In this document: in pieces, positions 34,571 to 43,363 of the stretch
Layout of the letters: every line of letters begins with the position of its first letter
Numbering within the stretch: the first letter of the stretch is position 1
Source of the DNA: Pseudomonadota bacterium
GTDB taxonomy: Bacteria > Pseudomonadota > Gammaproteobacteria > Xanthomonadales > Xanthomonadaceae
Assembly (NCBI GenBank): GCA_023419315.1
Contig: JAEZYE010000061.1
Span: 20,940 to 84,939 of the forward strand
Direction of reading: 5' to 3'
Length of the DNA: 64,000 nucleotides
Notes under the pieces: model-generated
The model's database searches: none
Seen by the model: only the letters and a program-made list of their open reading frames with translations
What the model was told of the DNA's origin: nothing
Made by a program: the position numbers and the translations under genes

Positions 34571-35266
34571 ATGCGCATCCTGCTGGTCGAAGACAATCCG
34601 GATCTCGCGAGTGCGATCACGCGCCGCCTGCGTCGCAGTGGGCACGCGGTTGACTGGCAGCACGACGGAGTCACCGCCGCTTCGGTTCTGCGGTACCAGC
34701 GGTTTGATCTCGTGATACTCGGCATCGTGCTGCCCCGGCTGGATGGCATGCGCCTGTTGCAGGGCATGCGCAGGCGCGGCGATGTCACGCCGGTGTTGAT
34801 GTTGAGTCCGCACGACGATGTCGAGGACCGTGTGCGTGCGCTCGATGTCGGCGCGGATGACTGTCTGGGCAAGCCATTCGACTTCCGCGAGTTCGAAGCA
34901 CGATGCCGGGTGCTGTTGCGACGTCACCGACGGCCGGCCAGCGAGCGCATGCGCATCGGCGGTTTCGTATTCGACAATGCGGCCCGGCGCGTCAGCCTGC
35001 ATGGGGCGACATTGGACTTGCCCAATCGCGAGTATCGTCTGCTCGAGATCCTGATCGGCCGCATGGGACAGGTGGTCGGCAAGGATGAAATCGGCAATGG
35101 CCTGTTCGGCTTTGATGACGAGGCCGGCCCGAATGCGATCGAACTCTATGTCGCGCGTTTGCGAAGGAAGCTGGCAGGCTCTCCATTGCGGATCACCACC
35201 GTGCGCGGCAGCGGTTACCTGCTCGAATCCCACGCAGCGAGCCTGGATGACATGCCCGTCGGGTAG
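34571..35266 (+). CDS. TctD-like OmpR-family response regulator lacking the phospho-acceptor Asp
   Basis: A 231-residue regulator with receiver and C-terminal winged helix (LDLPNREYRLLEILIGRMGQVVGKDEIGNGLFGFDDEAGPNAIELYVARLRRKL). It is TctD-like in sequence and sits opposite a porin and citrate transporter. The acidic pair (Glu7, Asp8), Ser79 (Thr/Ser position) and Lys101 are present, but the phospho-acceptor site in DLVILGIVLPRLDG is Gly51 (codon GGC, 34721-34723) instead of Asp. No histidine kinase gene follows. Either it acts without phosphorylation or the system is decaying. ATG 34571 is the receiver start. Confidence 0.9.
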   Translation: MRILLVEDNPDLASAITRRLRRSGHAVDWQHDGVTAASVLRYQRFDLVILGIVLPRLDGMRLLQGMRRRGDVTPVLMLSPHDDVEDRVRALDVGADDCLGKPFDFREFEARCRVLLRRHRRPASERMRIGGFVFDNAARRVSLHGATLDLPNREYRLLEILIGRMGQVVGKDEIGNGLFGFDDEAGPNAIELYVARLRRKLAGSPLRITTVRGSGYLLESHAASLDDMPVG

Positions 35267-35413
35267 GGAGATCAACGCATCGCAGAGCCAGTGCCGTGAC
35301 ACTGGATCGCGGCGTGTTGCCTGCCTGTATTGCCGGAGGCGCCCGGCGAACTGGGCAGCGCGCCGCCATGCGTGTGGTAGGCCTGTCCGCCGGTCAGAAC
35401 GAAGACGTTCGCG

Positions 35414-36490
35414 TCAGAACAGTTCGCCCTGCGGCGATTCCGGACGGGGCGGCACAAAGAAGTGCGTGACCAGTCCCTGATGCTTGCGACGATCGAAACC
35501 CAGGCGCCGGTACGCAAGGTCGAACCGGCGCGCGAGCAGGTCCGCGTACACGCCTTCACCGCTGAAGCGCTTTCCGAAACGCGCATCGTAGTCCTTGCCG
35601 CCGCGCAGTTGCCGGATGGTGCTCATCACATGCTCGGCGCGCTGCGGCAGATGGGTTTCCAGCCAGTCGCGGAACAGGGGCGACACTTCATGCGGCAGTC
35701 GCAGCAGCACGTAGCCCGCCGAGTCGGCGCCGGCATCACGCGCGGCTTCGAGCACGGCCTCCAGCTCCGCATCGTTCACCCATGGAATCACCGGCGCGAA
35801 CATGACGCCGACCGGAACACCGGACTCACTCAGTCGACGCATCGCACGCAGCCGCGCGTGCGGAGCCGAGGCCCTCGGCTCCAGTCGCGCCGACAATCCG
35901 TTGTCCAGCGTGGTGATCGAAAAGTACACCTGGACCAGATGGTCCCGCGCCATCGGTGCGATCAGATCCAGATCCCGCTCGACCAGCGCGTTCTTCGTGA
36001 TCAATGAAAACGGATGACGGGTCTGCGCGAATACCTCGATGATGCGGCGGGTCAGTTGCAGCTTGCGTTCAACCGGCTGATACGCATCGGTGTTGATCCC
36101 CAGGGCGATGGGACTGGGCTGGTAGCCGCGCTTGCCCAGTTCTTCCCGCAGCAGTTGCGGTGCATTGGCCTTGGCGAAGATCCGTGTTTCAAAATCGAGC
36201 CCCGGCGAAAGATCCAGATACGCATGCGACGGGCGCGCGAAGCAGTACGAGCACCCGTGCTCGCACCCGCGATAGGGATTGAGCGATTGCGAGAACGGGA
36301 TGTCCGGCGACTGGTTGCGGCTGATGATGCTGCGGGCGCGCTCCTCGTGGATCCGGGTGCGTGGCGAGGATTCGATTTCGCCCTCGCGGTCGCGGTCATG
36401 CCAGCCGTCGTCCCCGACCTGCGTCGTGGTGACCGCGTAGCGCCCGGGCAGATTGCCCGTCGAACCTCGTCCTTTGATTGCCTCGCCCAT
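35414..36490 (-). CDS. PA0069-family radical SAM protein
   Basis: A 358-residue radical SAM enzyme of unknown substrate. The cluster motif CEHGCSYC (CxxxCxxC) sits in SLNPYRGCEHGCSYCFARPSHAYL, with the preceding ARSIISRNQSPDIPFSQ typical of the PA0069/SplB-like group. Later elements are ALGINTDAYQPVERKLQLTR, FSLITKNALVERDLDLI and FAPVIPWVND. The family shares features with spore photoproduct lyase, but its reaction is undetermined. It is divergent from cls with overlapping upstream regions. Confidence 0.88.
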   Translation of the reverse strand: MGEAIKGRGSTGNLPGRYAVTTTQVGDDGWHDRDREGEIESSPRTRIHEERARSIISRNQSPDIPFSQSLNPYRGCEHGCSYCFARPSHAYLDLSPGLDFETRIFAKANAPQLLREELGKRGYQPSPIALGINTDAYQPVERKLQLTRRIIEVFAQTRHPFSLITKNALVERDLDLIAPMARDHLVQVYFSITTLDNGLSARLEPRASAPHARLRAMRRLSESGVPVGVMFAPVIPWVNDAELEAVLEAARDAGADSAGYVLLRLPHEVSPLFRDWLETHLPQRAEHVMSTIRQLRGGKDYDARFGKRFSGEGVYADLLARRFDLAYRRLGFDRRKHQGLVTHFFVPPRPESPQGELF

Positions 36491-36548
36491 GGCCGCAGCC
36501 TATCTCGATGGCGTCTCAGCGGCGGCGACTCCGACTAGAATCGCGTTC

Positions 36549-38003
36549 ATGCTGGATACCCTGAACGCCTGGTGGGACGGCTTCCGTTCGATCCCACACC
36601 TGCGCACCTGGCTGACGCTTGCCTGGTTGCTGTACCTCGTTCCGCTGTGCGGCTGGATCGTCCTGCAGAAGCGCGAACCGGTGGCCACGCTGAGCTGGGT
36701 GCTGTCGCTTTCACTGCTGCCGTACATCGGGTACCTCATCTACTTCCTGCTCGGTCCGCAGAAGATCAAGCGGCAACAGTTGCGCCGTCATCAGTCGCGC
36801 AGCGGCCTGGAAACCTACGAAGTCTTCTGTCCGATCGATGAAGACTGCACCGAACTGTCGATGCTCGCGCAGACGACGACCGGTCTTCCGCCTTCGACCG
36901 CCACGTCGGTGCAGTTGCTGGTAGATGGCTGCGCCACCTACCAGTCCATCCTGGATGCGGTACTCGCCGCGCAGAACCACATCCATCTGGAGTACTACAT
37001 CTACAACCCCGACCGTTGCGGGCAGCGCCTGCTCGAAGCCTTGATCAAGAAGGCGCGCGAGGGCGTGAAGGTGCGCCTGCTGCTGGATGCCGTGGGCTCG
37101 TCGAAGGTCGGCCGGCGCTTCCTGCGACCGCTTCACGACGCCGGTGGCGAGACCGCCTGGTTCCATCCAACGCGCCTGCGCCCGTTCACGCGGCCCTGGG
37201 TCAACCTGCGCACGCACCGCAAGATTGTGGTCGTCGACGGACGCATCGCCTTCACCGGCGGCATCAACATCACCGACGAAGAAGACGAATCCCTGCGCCC
37301 GGACGCCTATCGCGATCTCCATTTGCGGCTGGAGGGCGAAGTCGTGCGCAGCGTGCAGCAGGTGTTCGTCGAAGATTGGGTCTACGCGACCGGCCATGAG
37401 CGCAAACATTTCCACGGCACGCGACTGTGGAGTGCGACCGAGGCCGACATCGAGGGCGGCATTCATGCCCAGACGCTGGTGTCGGGACCGGATTCGTCCT
37501 GGGAACCGATCCACCGCACGCTGGTCGCCGCCATCCATGAAGCCAGAGAGCGGGTCTGGCTGGTGACGCCTTATTTCGTCCCCGGCGAAGCGGCGCGCAT
37601 GGCGCTGACGTCTGCCGCGCTGGGCGGGCTGGATGTGCGTCTGCTGGTACCGCGGCGGAGTGATTCGCTGCTGGTCACGCTCGCCGCACGGTCCTATTTC
37701 GACGAACTGATAGCGGCAGGCGTGAAGGTATACGAGTACGGTCCGCGCATGATGCACAGCAAGGCGCTGCTGTGCGACGACGGTCTGGCAATCATCGGCA
37801 GCGCCAACTTCGATCACCGCAGCTTCCGGCTGAATTTCGAGATGTCGATGCTGTTCCGCGACCGCATGCTGGCCGGCACGCTCTCCCAGTTGCTGGAGGG
37901 CGAGTTCGCCATTTCCCGGCCCGTGGACCCCGAGCGGCGACGTTCGCTCTGGCGCTACCGGCTGCCGGAAGCGTTGGCCCGGCTCACCTCGCCGTTGTTG
38001 TGA
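36549..38003 (+). CDS. cls: Cardiolipin synthase (PLD family)
   Basis: A 484-residue membrane-bound phospholipase D-family enzyme that condenses phosphatidylglycerol to cardiolipin. Two N-terminal transmembrane segments (LTLAWLLYLVPLCGWIVLQ; TLSWVLSLSLLPYIGYLIYFLLG) are followed by two HKD motifs: HRKIVVVDGRIAFTGGINI and HSKALLCDDGLAIIGSANFDHRSF. Also present are HLEYYIYNPDRCGQRLLEAL and VWLVTPYFVP. The C-terminus ends LTSPLL. ATG 36549 gives the family N-terminus; the frame is open upstream to 36453. Confidence 0.93.
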   Translation: MLDTLNAWWDGFRSIPHLRTWLTLAWLLYLVPLCGWIVLQKREPVATLSWVLSLSLLPYIGYLIYFLLGPQKIKRQQLRRHQSRSGLETYEVFCPIDEDCTELSMLAQTTTGLPPSTATSVQLLVDGCATYQSILDAVLAAQNHIHLEYYIYNPDRCGQRLLEALIKKAREGVKVRLLLDAVGSSKVGRRFLRPLHDAGGETAWFHPTRLRPFTRPWVNLRTHRKIVVVDGRIAFTGGINITDEEDESLRPDAYRDLHLRLEGEVVRSVQQVFVEDWVYATGHERKHFHGTRLWSATEADIEGGIHAQTLVSGPDSSWEPIHRTLVAAIHEARERVWLVTPYFVPGEAARMALTSAALGGLDVRLLVPRRSDSLLVTLAARSYFDELIAAGVKVYEYGPRMMHSKALLCDDGLAIIGSANFDHRSFRLNFEMSMLFRDRMLAGTLSQLLEGEFAISRPVDPERRRSLWRYRLPEALARLTSPLL

Positions 38004-38068
38004 TCCGGCCCGCTTCCAGCGGTTTGCGGACGATGTAAACTCGCGCCGTCACACGGAGGACTTGTCCC

Positions 38069-38335
38069 ATGTACTGGCTCTACCTGTTGTTGTCGCTCGG
38101 GGCGCTGGTCATGGCCATGCAAGCCAGTTCCACCGTCTGGGTGGTGCTCTGTCTGCTGGTGTCACTGGCGCTGCTCGTCGCCTGGGTGATGGGTTGGTAT
38201 TCGGCGCGCGTTGGCGAACGGCAGCGCGACGAGTCGCAGATGATCGATCCTGCCGAGCTGCGCCGGCTGCGCGAGCTTGCGGAAGCGCGGAAGCAGGCCG
38301 CATCGTCCTCTCCGACGGAGCCGCCGGCGTCGTGA
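38069..38335 (+). CDS. Small two-helix membrane protein, hypothetical
   Basis: An 88-residue protein with two hydrophobic helices (YWLYLLLSLGALVMAMQAS; VWVVLCLLVSLALLVAWVMGWY) and a charged C-terminal tail with a short heptad-like stretch (PAELRRLRELAEARKQAA). Function unknown; similar small proteins are common upstream of pdxJ in xanthomonads, as I recall. A GGAGG sequence at 38056-38060 is well spaced for ATG 38069. Its stop overlaps an upstream ATG of the pdxJ frame (TGATG), suggesting one transcript. Confidence 0.8.
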   Translation: MYWLYLLLSLGALVMAMQASSTVWVVLCLLVSLALLVAWVMGWYSARVGERQRDESQMIDPAELRRLRELAEARKQAASSSPTEPPAS

Positions 38336-38361
38336 TGGAAGTGGACGGGTCGGATGTGCGC

Positions 38362-39138
38362 ATGACGGCGCTGAGCGTCAACGTCAACAAGATCGCCGTG
38401 CTGCGCAATTCGCGCGGCGGTGACGAACCCGATGTCGTGCGCGCCGCACGGGCCTGCCTGTATGCGGGCGCACACGGCATCACCGTGCATCCGCGACCTG
38501 ATCAGCGCCACGTCCGCGCGGATGACGTGTTTGCGCTTGCTACGCTGACGCGCGAGTCGAATGTCGAGTTCAACATCGAAGGCAACCCGTTCGCGCCGCC
38601 GCGCGACGGATACCCGGGATTTCTCGCCCTGTGCGAAAGCACGCGTCCGGCACAGGCGACGCTCGTGCCCGACGGCGACGGGCAGATCACCTCGGATCAT
38701 GGCTTCGACTTCGAGCGCGACGCTGAGCGGCTGCAGCCATTGATCCACACGCTGAAATCGTACGGTTGCCGCGTCAGCGTGTTCGTTGATGCCGGCTGTC
38801 CTTCGCTCGAGCGGGCCGCTGCCATCGGCGCCGATCGCATCGAGATCTACACGGGCCCTTTCGCGGATGCTTTTGCCAGCGGCGATTCCAATGCGCAGCT
38901 GACGCTCTGCCGCCAGACGGCACGCGAGGCGCAGGCGCTCGGCATGGGTGTCAATGCGGGCCACGATTTGAGCCAGGCCAATCTGCAGGAATTCCTCGAA
39001 GCCGTTCCCGACGTGCTGGAAGTGTCCATCGGCCACGCCCTCATCGGCGAGGCGCTCTACGCCGGATTACACCGGACGGTGCAGTCGTATCTCGCCATCC
39101 TTGAAGCGCCGCGCTCGCATCGCCACGCACTTTCGTGA
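38362..39138 (+). CDS. pdxJ: Pyridoxine 5'-phosphate synthase PdxJ
   Basis: A TIM-barrel enzyme of about 258 residues that joins 3-amino-1-hydroxyacetone phosphate and 1-deoxyxylulose 5-phosphate to make pyridoxine 5'-phosphate. Signature segments: LSVNVNKIAVLRNSRGG, GAHGITVHPRPDQRHV, VEFNIEGNP, QATLVPDGDGQITSDHGFD, VNAGHDLSQANL and VSIGHALIGEALYAGL. ATG 38362 matches the usual family start; ATG 38335, overlapping the previous stop, is an alternative that adds nine residues. Confidence 0.95.
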   Translation: MTALSVNVNKIAVLRNSRGGDEPDVVRAARACLYAGAHGITVHPRPDQRHVRADDVFALATLTRESNVEFNIEGNPFAPPRDGYPGFLALCESTRPAQATLVPDGDGQITSDHGFDFERDAERLQPLIHTLKSYGCRVSVFVDAGCPSLERAAAIGADRIEIYTGPFADAFASGDSNAQLTLCRQTAREAQALGMGVNAGHDLSQANLQEFLEAVPDVLEVSIGHALIGEALYAGLHRTVQSYLAILEAPRSHRHALS

Positions 39139-40226
39139 ATAGCGAGGCGTCGGGTTTTCGGCTCGGCTGATCGGGTTGATACGCGTCATGCGTTTGGCTG
39201 CACCTGATGCGGCCTTTCTGTTGGGAAGATGCGTTGCGGGCGAGCCGAATCCGTCGGCTGGGTGCTGCCCGCCGATGTCTGCATTGACGTCATCCTGACT
39301 TGTCGATGTCGTCAGTTCCGATGGCGACGCTCGCACGGGATCGAGGGACATGCCCGATCGCTCTCCGCCGAAGTGGCATAACTGCGAGGTTTCCCCCTCT
39401 CGGGCTGCAGTCGCATTGCGTCGTGTTTCCACCGTCCGGTGCGGCTGGCGAGCAAAGGCGTACGCGCGGCCCGCGCCCGATATCCGGGAGTCCGCGCAAA
39501 GGCGCACAAACCCGATCGGGCACCGTATGAGCGCATTGATTGCGCGGTCGCCTCTTTCCCCGAATGGCCAGGCGTCTGCGCGATGCGAAAAACCTTGCGC
39601 CGCTTCGATGCGGAGCAATCCCGGTTCCCGCTGATGCGGTGGAATCGGCGAGGTACCTGGCCCGCACCGGGGTCATTTGCTGGTGAAGCGATGAGCTCAG
39701 GCTGGGCTGGCCGGTATGTGCGCGGGATGTCTTGCATGGCGCACTGAGGTGCTCGAGCCACCAGCGGTACTCGAACCGTTTGACGCACGGAGGAGGGCTC
39801 GCGGTCGATGGTTCCCGCTACGCGTGTGTTGGCGGCGAATCATTCAATGATGGTGTCGCAGCAGGCGAGCCTCCGCGCCTTCTCATGGCCTCGCGGGCTC
39901 ATCAAGCAGCAGTTCGCAAAACAGTGGGAACTTTGGATGTCGCGCATGCGGTCCTTGCGGATATCGGCTCTGCCCGCGGCTCAGCATCGACGCACTGTCT
40001 GGAAATTCGCCGCGGGCAAGCTGCGTTCGTCAGTACGTCAGTTCGGCGCATGACATTTTTGAACGTTCGCGCCGCATGATCCGTTGGACAGCTGGTTCTG
40101 CGGTTCGAAAGATTCCGGCAATGAACGCATGTCACGACTTGTCGAGCGCCGATGGCGCGGCGGATAGTCATGAATGTCGCCCTCGCGGCCTCGCGCGATC
40201 AAGCACGAGGCCGCGAGGAAGCTGCT
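39139..40226. other. About 1.1 kb without a convincing gene
   Basis: Between pdxJ and the third exbD no open frame has a recognisable domain, good ribosome site or codon pattern like its neighbours. Short frames overlap each other on both strands (for example plus 39439-39747 and 39732-40079). Base composition looks less GC-rich than the flanks. No tRNA, transposase fragment or array was seen. It may hold decayed genes or an unrecognised RNA. Confidence 0.5.
40181..40218. repeat. Perfect 13-bp inverted repeat next to the third exbD
   Basis: CCTCGCGGCCTCG (40181-40193) and CGAGGCCGCGAGG (40206-40218) with a 12-base loop lie 8 bases beyond the exbD stop (minus strand). There is no T-run on the minus-strand transcript, so this is terminator-like at best. 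Confidence 0.6.
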
Positions 40227-40622
40227 TTATTCACCGCGCCAGCTGATCTGGTGGATGCCGGCGCGACGAGCCTGGCTCAACGCCGAGACCACTTCCTGGT
40301 AGTCCGCCTCCGGCGAAGCCGAGACCGTCAATACGGTACGTGGATCGCTTTGCACGGCATCTTCAAACCGCTGGGCCAGTTCGCTTCCGGCGATGCCGCG
40401 CTGGTCCAGTTGCAGGCTGCCGTCGGCGGCGATATCGAGATCCAGGATATTGGGTGCCTCGATTGGCGCGGGTCCCTTTTGCGGGAGAGCGAGATCCAGA
40501 GGCCGAGAAAGTATCGGTGCAGTCACCATGAAGATGATCAGCAGAACCAGCATCACATCGACCAACGGGGTGACATTCATCTCCGCCAGAGCGGCGGGGC
40601 GTACGGAAACGGAGAAAGCCAT
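40227..40622 (-). CDS. ExbD/TolR family protein (third copy, separate unit)
   Basis: A 131-residue single-pass protein: short cytoplasmic N-terminus, the helix NVTPLVDVMLVLLIIFMVTAP with the conserved membrane Asp of ExbD, then a periplasmic domain (LDIAADGSLQLDQRGIAGSELAQRFEDAVQ...PEADYQEVVSALSQARRAGIHQISW). It is clearly related to the two ExbD genes upstream but more divergent in the periplasmic part. A strong terminator between exbD2 and this gene suggests it is transcribed separately. Partner could be ExbB or a distant TolQ-like protein. Confidence 0.88.
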   Translation of the reverse strand: MAFSVSVRPAALAEMNVTPLVDVMLVLLIIFMVTAPILSRPLDLALPQKGPAPIEAPNILDLDIAADGSLQLDQRGIAGSELAQRFEDAVQSDPRTVLTVSASPEADYQEVVSALSQARRAGIHQISWRGE

Positions 40623-40736
40623 GGCGCACTCCTTTCACGTTGAGGACGGCGTCAGGCTAAGCCCGTCCGGCCGAGTATGGCAACCAGTCCCCCACGGAAA
40701 GCCGGGCCCGGAGCCCTCCTGGCCCGGACGACTTCC

Positions 40737-40763
40737 AAAAAAAACGCCGCCCGGAGGCGGCGT
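40737..40763 (-). terminator. Rho-independent terminator after exbD2
   Basis: On the minus strand ACGCCGCC-TCC-GGGCGGCGT is followed by eight T residues (plus-strand A run 40737-40744, stem 40744-40763). It lies 24 bases after the exbD2 stop and should end the TPR-tonB-exbB-exbD-exbD transcript. Confidence 0.9.
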
Positions 40764-40786
40764 CATAAGGTTTGCGTCACTGCGTA

Positions 40787-41197
40787 TTACTGTACGAACC
40801 CAATCTTCTGCATGCGCGCGTTCTTTGCCGCAGCCAGAACCTTCGCCATCACTTCGTACTGCGCGTCAGCGGCAGCATCGATGCGCAACTCGGGTTGATT
40901 GGTGGGATCACGCTGCACTTCCTGCTCCATGCGCTGCTGCAGATCCTGCACATTGACCGGCGAGTTGTTCCAGTAAACCGCATTGCCGGAATCGATCTTG
41001 AGTTCGATCGGCGGTGGCGGTTCACGCAACTGCGGCGGCGGGTTGATCACGCGCTGCGGCAGTGCCACGTCGATCGGATACGTCATGATCGGCGCCGTCA
41101 CGATGAAGATGATCAACAGCACGAGCATCACGTCCACGAGGGGCGTGACGTTGATGTCGGCCATCGGGCCCTTGCTTCCACCACTGCTGAATGCCAT
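40787..41197 (-). CDS. exbD: ExbD2, TonB-system energy-transducing protein
   Basis: A 136-residue ExbD: MAFSSGGSKGPMADINVTPLVDVMLVLLIIFIVTAP helix with the proton-path Asp, then the periplasmic domain ending AKVLAAAKNARMQKIGFVQ. Works with ExbB to use the proton gradient to energise TonB. Its first 40 codons are nearly identical in nucleotide sequence to exbD1, only 3 bases upstream, so the pair arose by tandem duplication. In Xanthomonas campestris a second ExbD is known to have a special role besides iron uptake (family knowledge). Confidence 0.93.
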   Translation of the reverse strand: MAFSSGGSKGPMADINVTPLVDVMLVLLIIFIVTAPIMTYPIDVALPQRVINPPPQLREPPPPIELKIDSGNAVYWNNSPVNVQDLQQRMEQEVQRDPTNQPELRIDAAADAQYEVMAKVLAAAKNARMQKIGFVQ

Positions 41198-41200
41198 GAC

Positions 41201-41626
41201 TTACTGACCCGTTTCTTTGGTGGCTACGTAGCCGATGTCCAACATGCCCTGGCTCTGCGCGATCTTCGTCACTTCGCTGATCGTGCCCATCTTGGTGGTG
41301 CGATCACCACGCAGGTTGAGCTTGGGCTGCGGCTGCAGCTGCGCCGTGCTGGAGAGACGCGATTCAAGGATTTCCTTGGTGATCGCTTCGTCGTTCCAGT
41401 ACAGCGTGCCGTCTTCCTTCACCGAAACCGTGATCGGCGGGACCGGAGGAGCCTCCTGATCCTTTTCCTGCACAAGGGTGGCCTGCGGCAGATCGATCTT
41501 CACCTTATGCGACATCAGCGGCGCCGTGATGATGAAGATGATCAGCAGCACCAACATCACGTCCACGAGGGGCGTGACGTTGATTTCGGCCATCGGGCCA
41601 CCGCTATTACCACTACTGAAAGCCAT
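41201..41626 (-). CDS. exbD: ExbD1, TonB-system energy-transducing protein
   Basis: A 141-residue ExbD: MAFSSGNSGGPMAEINVTPLVDVMLVLLIIFIITAPLMSHKVKIDLPQ, then DGTLYWNDEAITKEILESRL and LRGDRTTKMGTISEVTKIAQSQGMLDIGYV. The membrane Asp is conserved. The gene lies 53 bases downstream of exbB and 3 bases before exbD2. Forms the pentamer-dimer ExbB-ExbD motor that drives TonB and hence the two TonB-dependent receptors in this window. Confidence 0.94.
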   Translation of the reverse strand: MAFSSGNSGGPMAEINVTPLVDVMLVLLIIFIITAPLMSHKVKIDLPQATLVQEKDQEAPPVPPITVSVKEDGTLYWNDEAITKEILESRLSSTAQLQPQPKLNLRGDRTTKMGTISEVTKIAQSQGMLDIGYVATKETGQ

Positions 41627-41679
41627 TTTCGGGCTCCGTCAATGCTTGTCGATAGGCGAGGACTGCTTGCAACCGGCGC

Positions 41680-42441
41680 TTAGCGAACGCGCGAGCCGGT
41701 GGCGAAGAAGTCGTGCAGATCGTGGGCGAACGAATCGAACTTGGCGATCGTCGTGCTGTTGGTCTTGCTGAAGAAGTTGTAGGCGAACACGGCCGGGATC
41801 GCGACGAACAGACCGATGGCGGTCATGATCAGTGCTTCACCCACCGGGCCGGCGACGGCGTCGATGGAGGCCTGGCCGGTGGCACCGATGCGGATCAGCG
41901 CGCCGTAGATACCCCACACCGTACCCAGCAGACCAACGAACGGAGCGGTCGCGCCGACGGTAGCCAGCAGGGTCATGCCGCTCTGCAGCTTCGAGCTTTC
42001 GCGGGTCACGGCCTGACGCAGCGCGCGGTCAACGAATTCCGAACGGCTGAGCGATTCACCCAGACCGGTGCCAGTACCTTCGGCGCGCTGGTGGTGCGCA
42101 GCGGCCTGGGCGGCGTCGAGGGCGATCTTGGAGAACGGCTCGTTCTTCGGCTGCTCTTCCATCAGACGGATGGCGTCCTGGGCGTTCGGGGTTTCCCAGA
42201 ACGCGCTGGTCACGCGGTCGGCCTGACCCTTCAAGCGGGCGCTCTTCAGCGCATTGATGACGGTCCAGTACCAGGACATGGCCGACATCGCGACGAGGAT
42301 CAGCAGCACGGCCCAGGAAACAGCGTATTCGCCGGGCTTTTGCATCATCTCGGTGATCAGGTGCTCGAAGCCCATGTTGGTGAGGGCACTCGCGGCGTTG
42401 TTGCCCCCGGCTGCGGCGGCGATGAGGATTTCCTGCAGCAT
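41680..42441 (-). CDS. exbB: ExbB, proton-channel component of the TonB system
   Basis: A 253-residue MotA/TolQ/ExbB family protein with three helices: YAVSWAVLLILVAMSAMSWYWTVINAL near the N-terminus, then SGMTLLATVGATAPFVGLLGTVWGIYGAL and PVGEALIMTAIGLFVAIPAVFAYNFFS. The cytoplasmic loop in the middle and the LLGTVWGI element are typical. An N-terminal segment rich in Ala and Asn precedes TM1. It sits between tonB and exbD1 on the same strand. Confidence 0.95.
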   Translation of the reverse strand: MLQEILIAAAAGGNNAASALTNMGFEHLITEMMQKPGEYAVSWAVLLILVAMSAMSWYWTVINALKSARLKGQADRVTSAFWETPNAQDAIRLMEEQPKNEPFSKIALDAAQAAAHHQRAEGTGTGLGESLSRSEFVDRALRQAVTRESSKLQSGMTLLATVGATAPFVGLLGTVWGIYGALIRIGATGQASIDAVAGPVGEALIMTAIGLFVAIPAVFAYNFFSKTNSTTIAKFDSFAHDLHDFFATGSRVR

Positions 42442-42526
42442 GACGCTTACCTTTGTTTAAGTATGTTGATTGATTGGAAGTGTTGCGGCTAACGAAACTC
42501 TGGAAAAACCTGGTGCTTGGGCGCGC

Positions 42527-43201
<675 letters not shown>

Positions 43202-43363
43202 GCGCCAATGAACTCAATGTTGGGGCTGGACGCCTGAAGCGTCCGCATCGTATTAGGCCCCCGGACGTCATTTCGTCAGGGGGAACTCCCAGCTTATAAC
43301 ATTCCGCGGGAGCAAAACCATCATTTCGTGAGGTTTTTTGACCGGCGGTGTCACTGGATGCCG

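Noticed and set aside
39439..40079. Overlapping small plus-strand frames in the 1.1 kb gap
   Set aside because: No family resemblance, no ribosome site, and codon use unlike neighbours.
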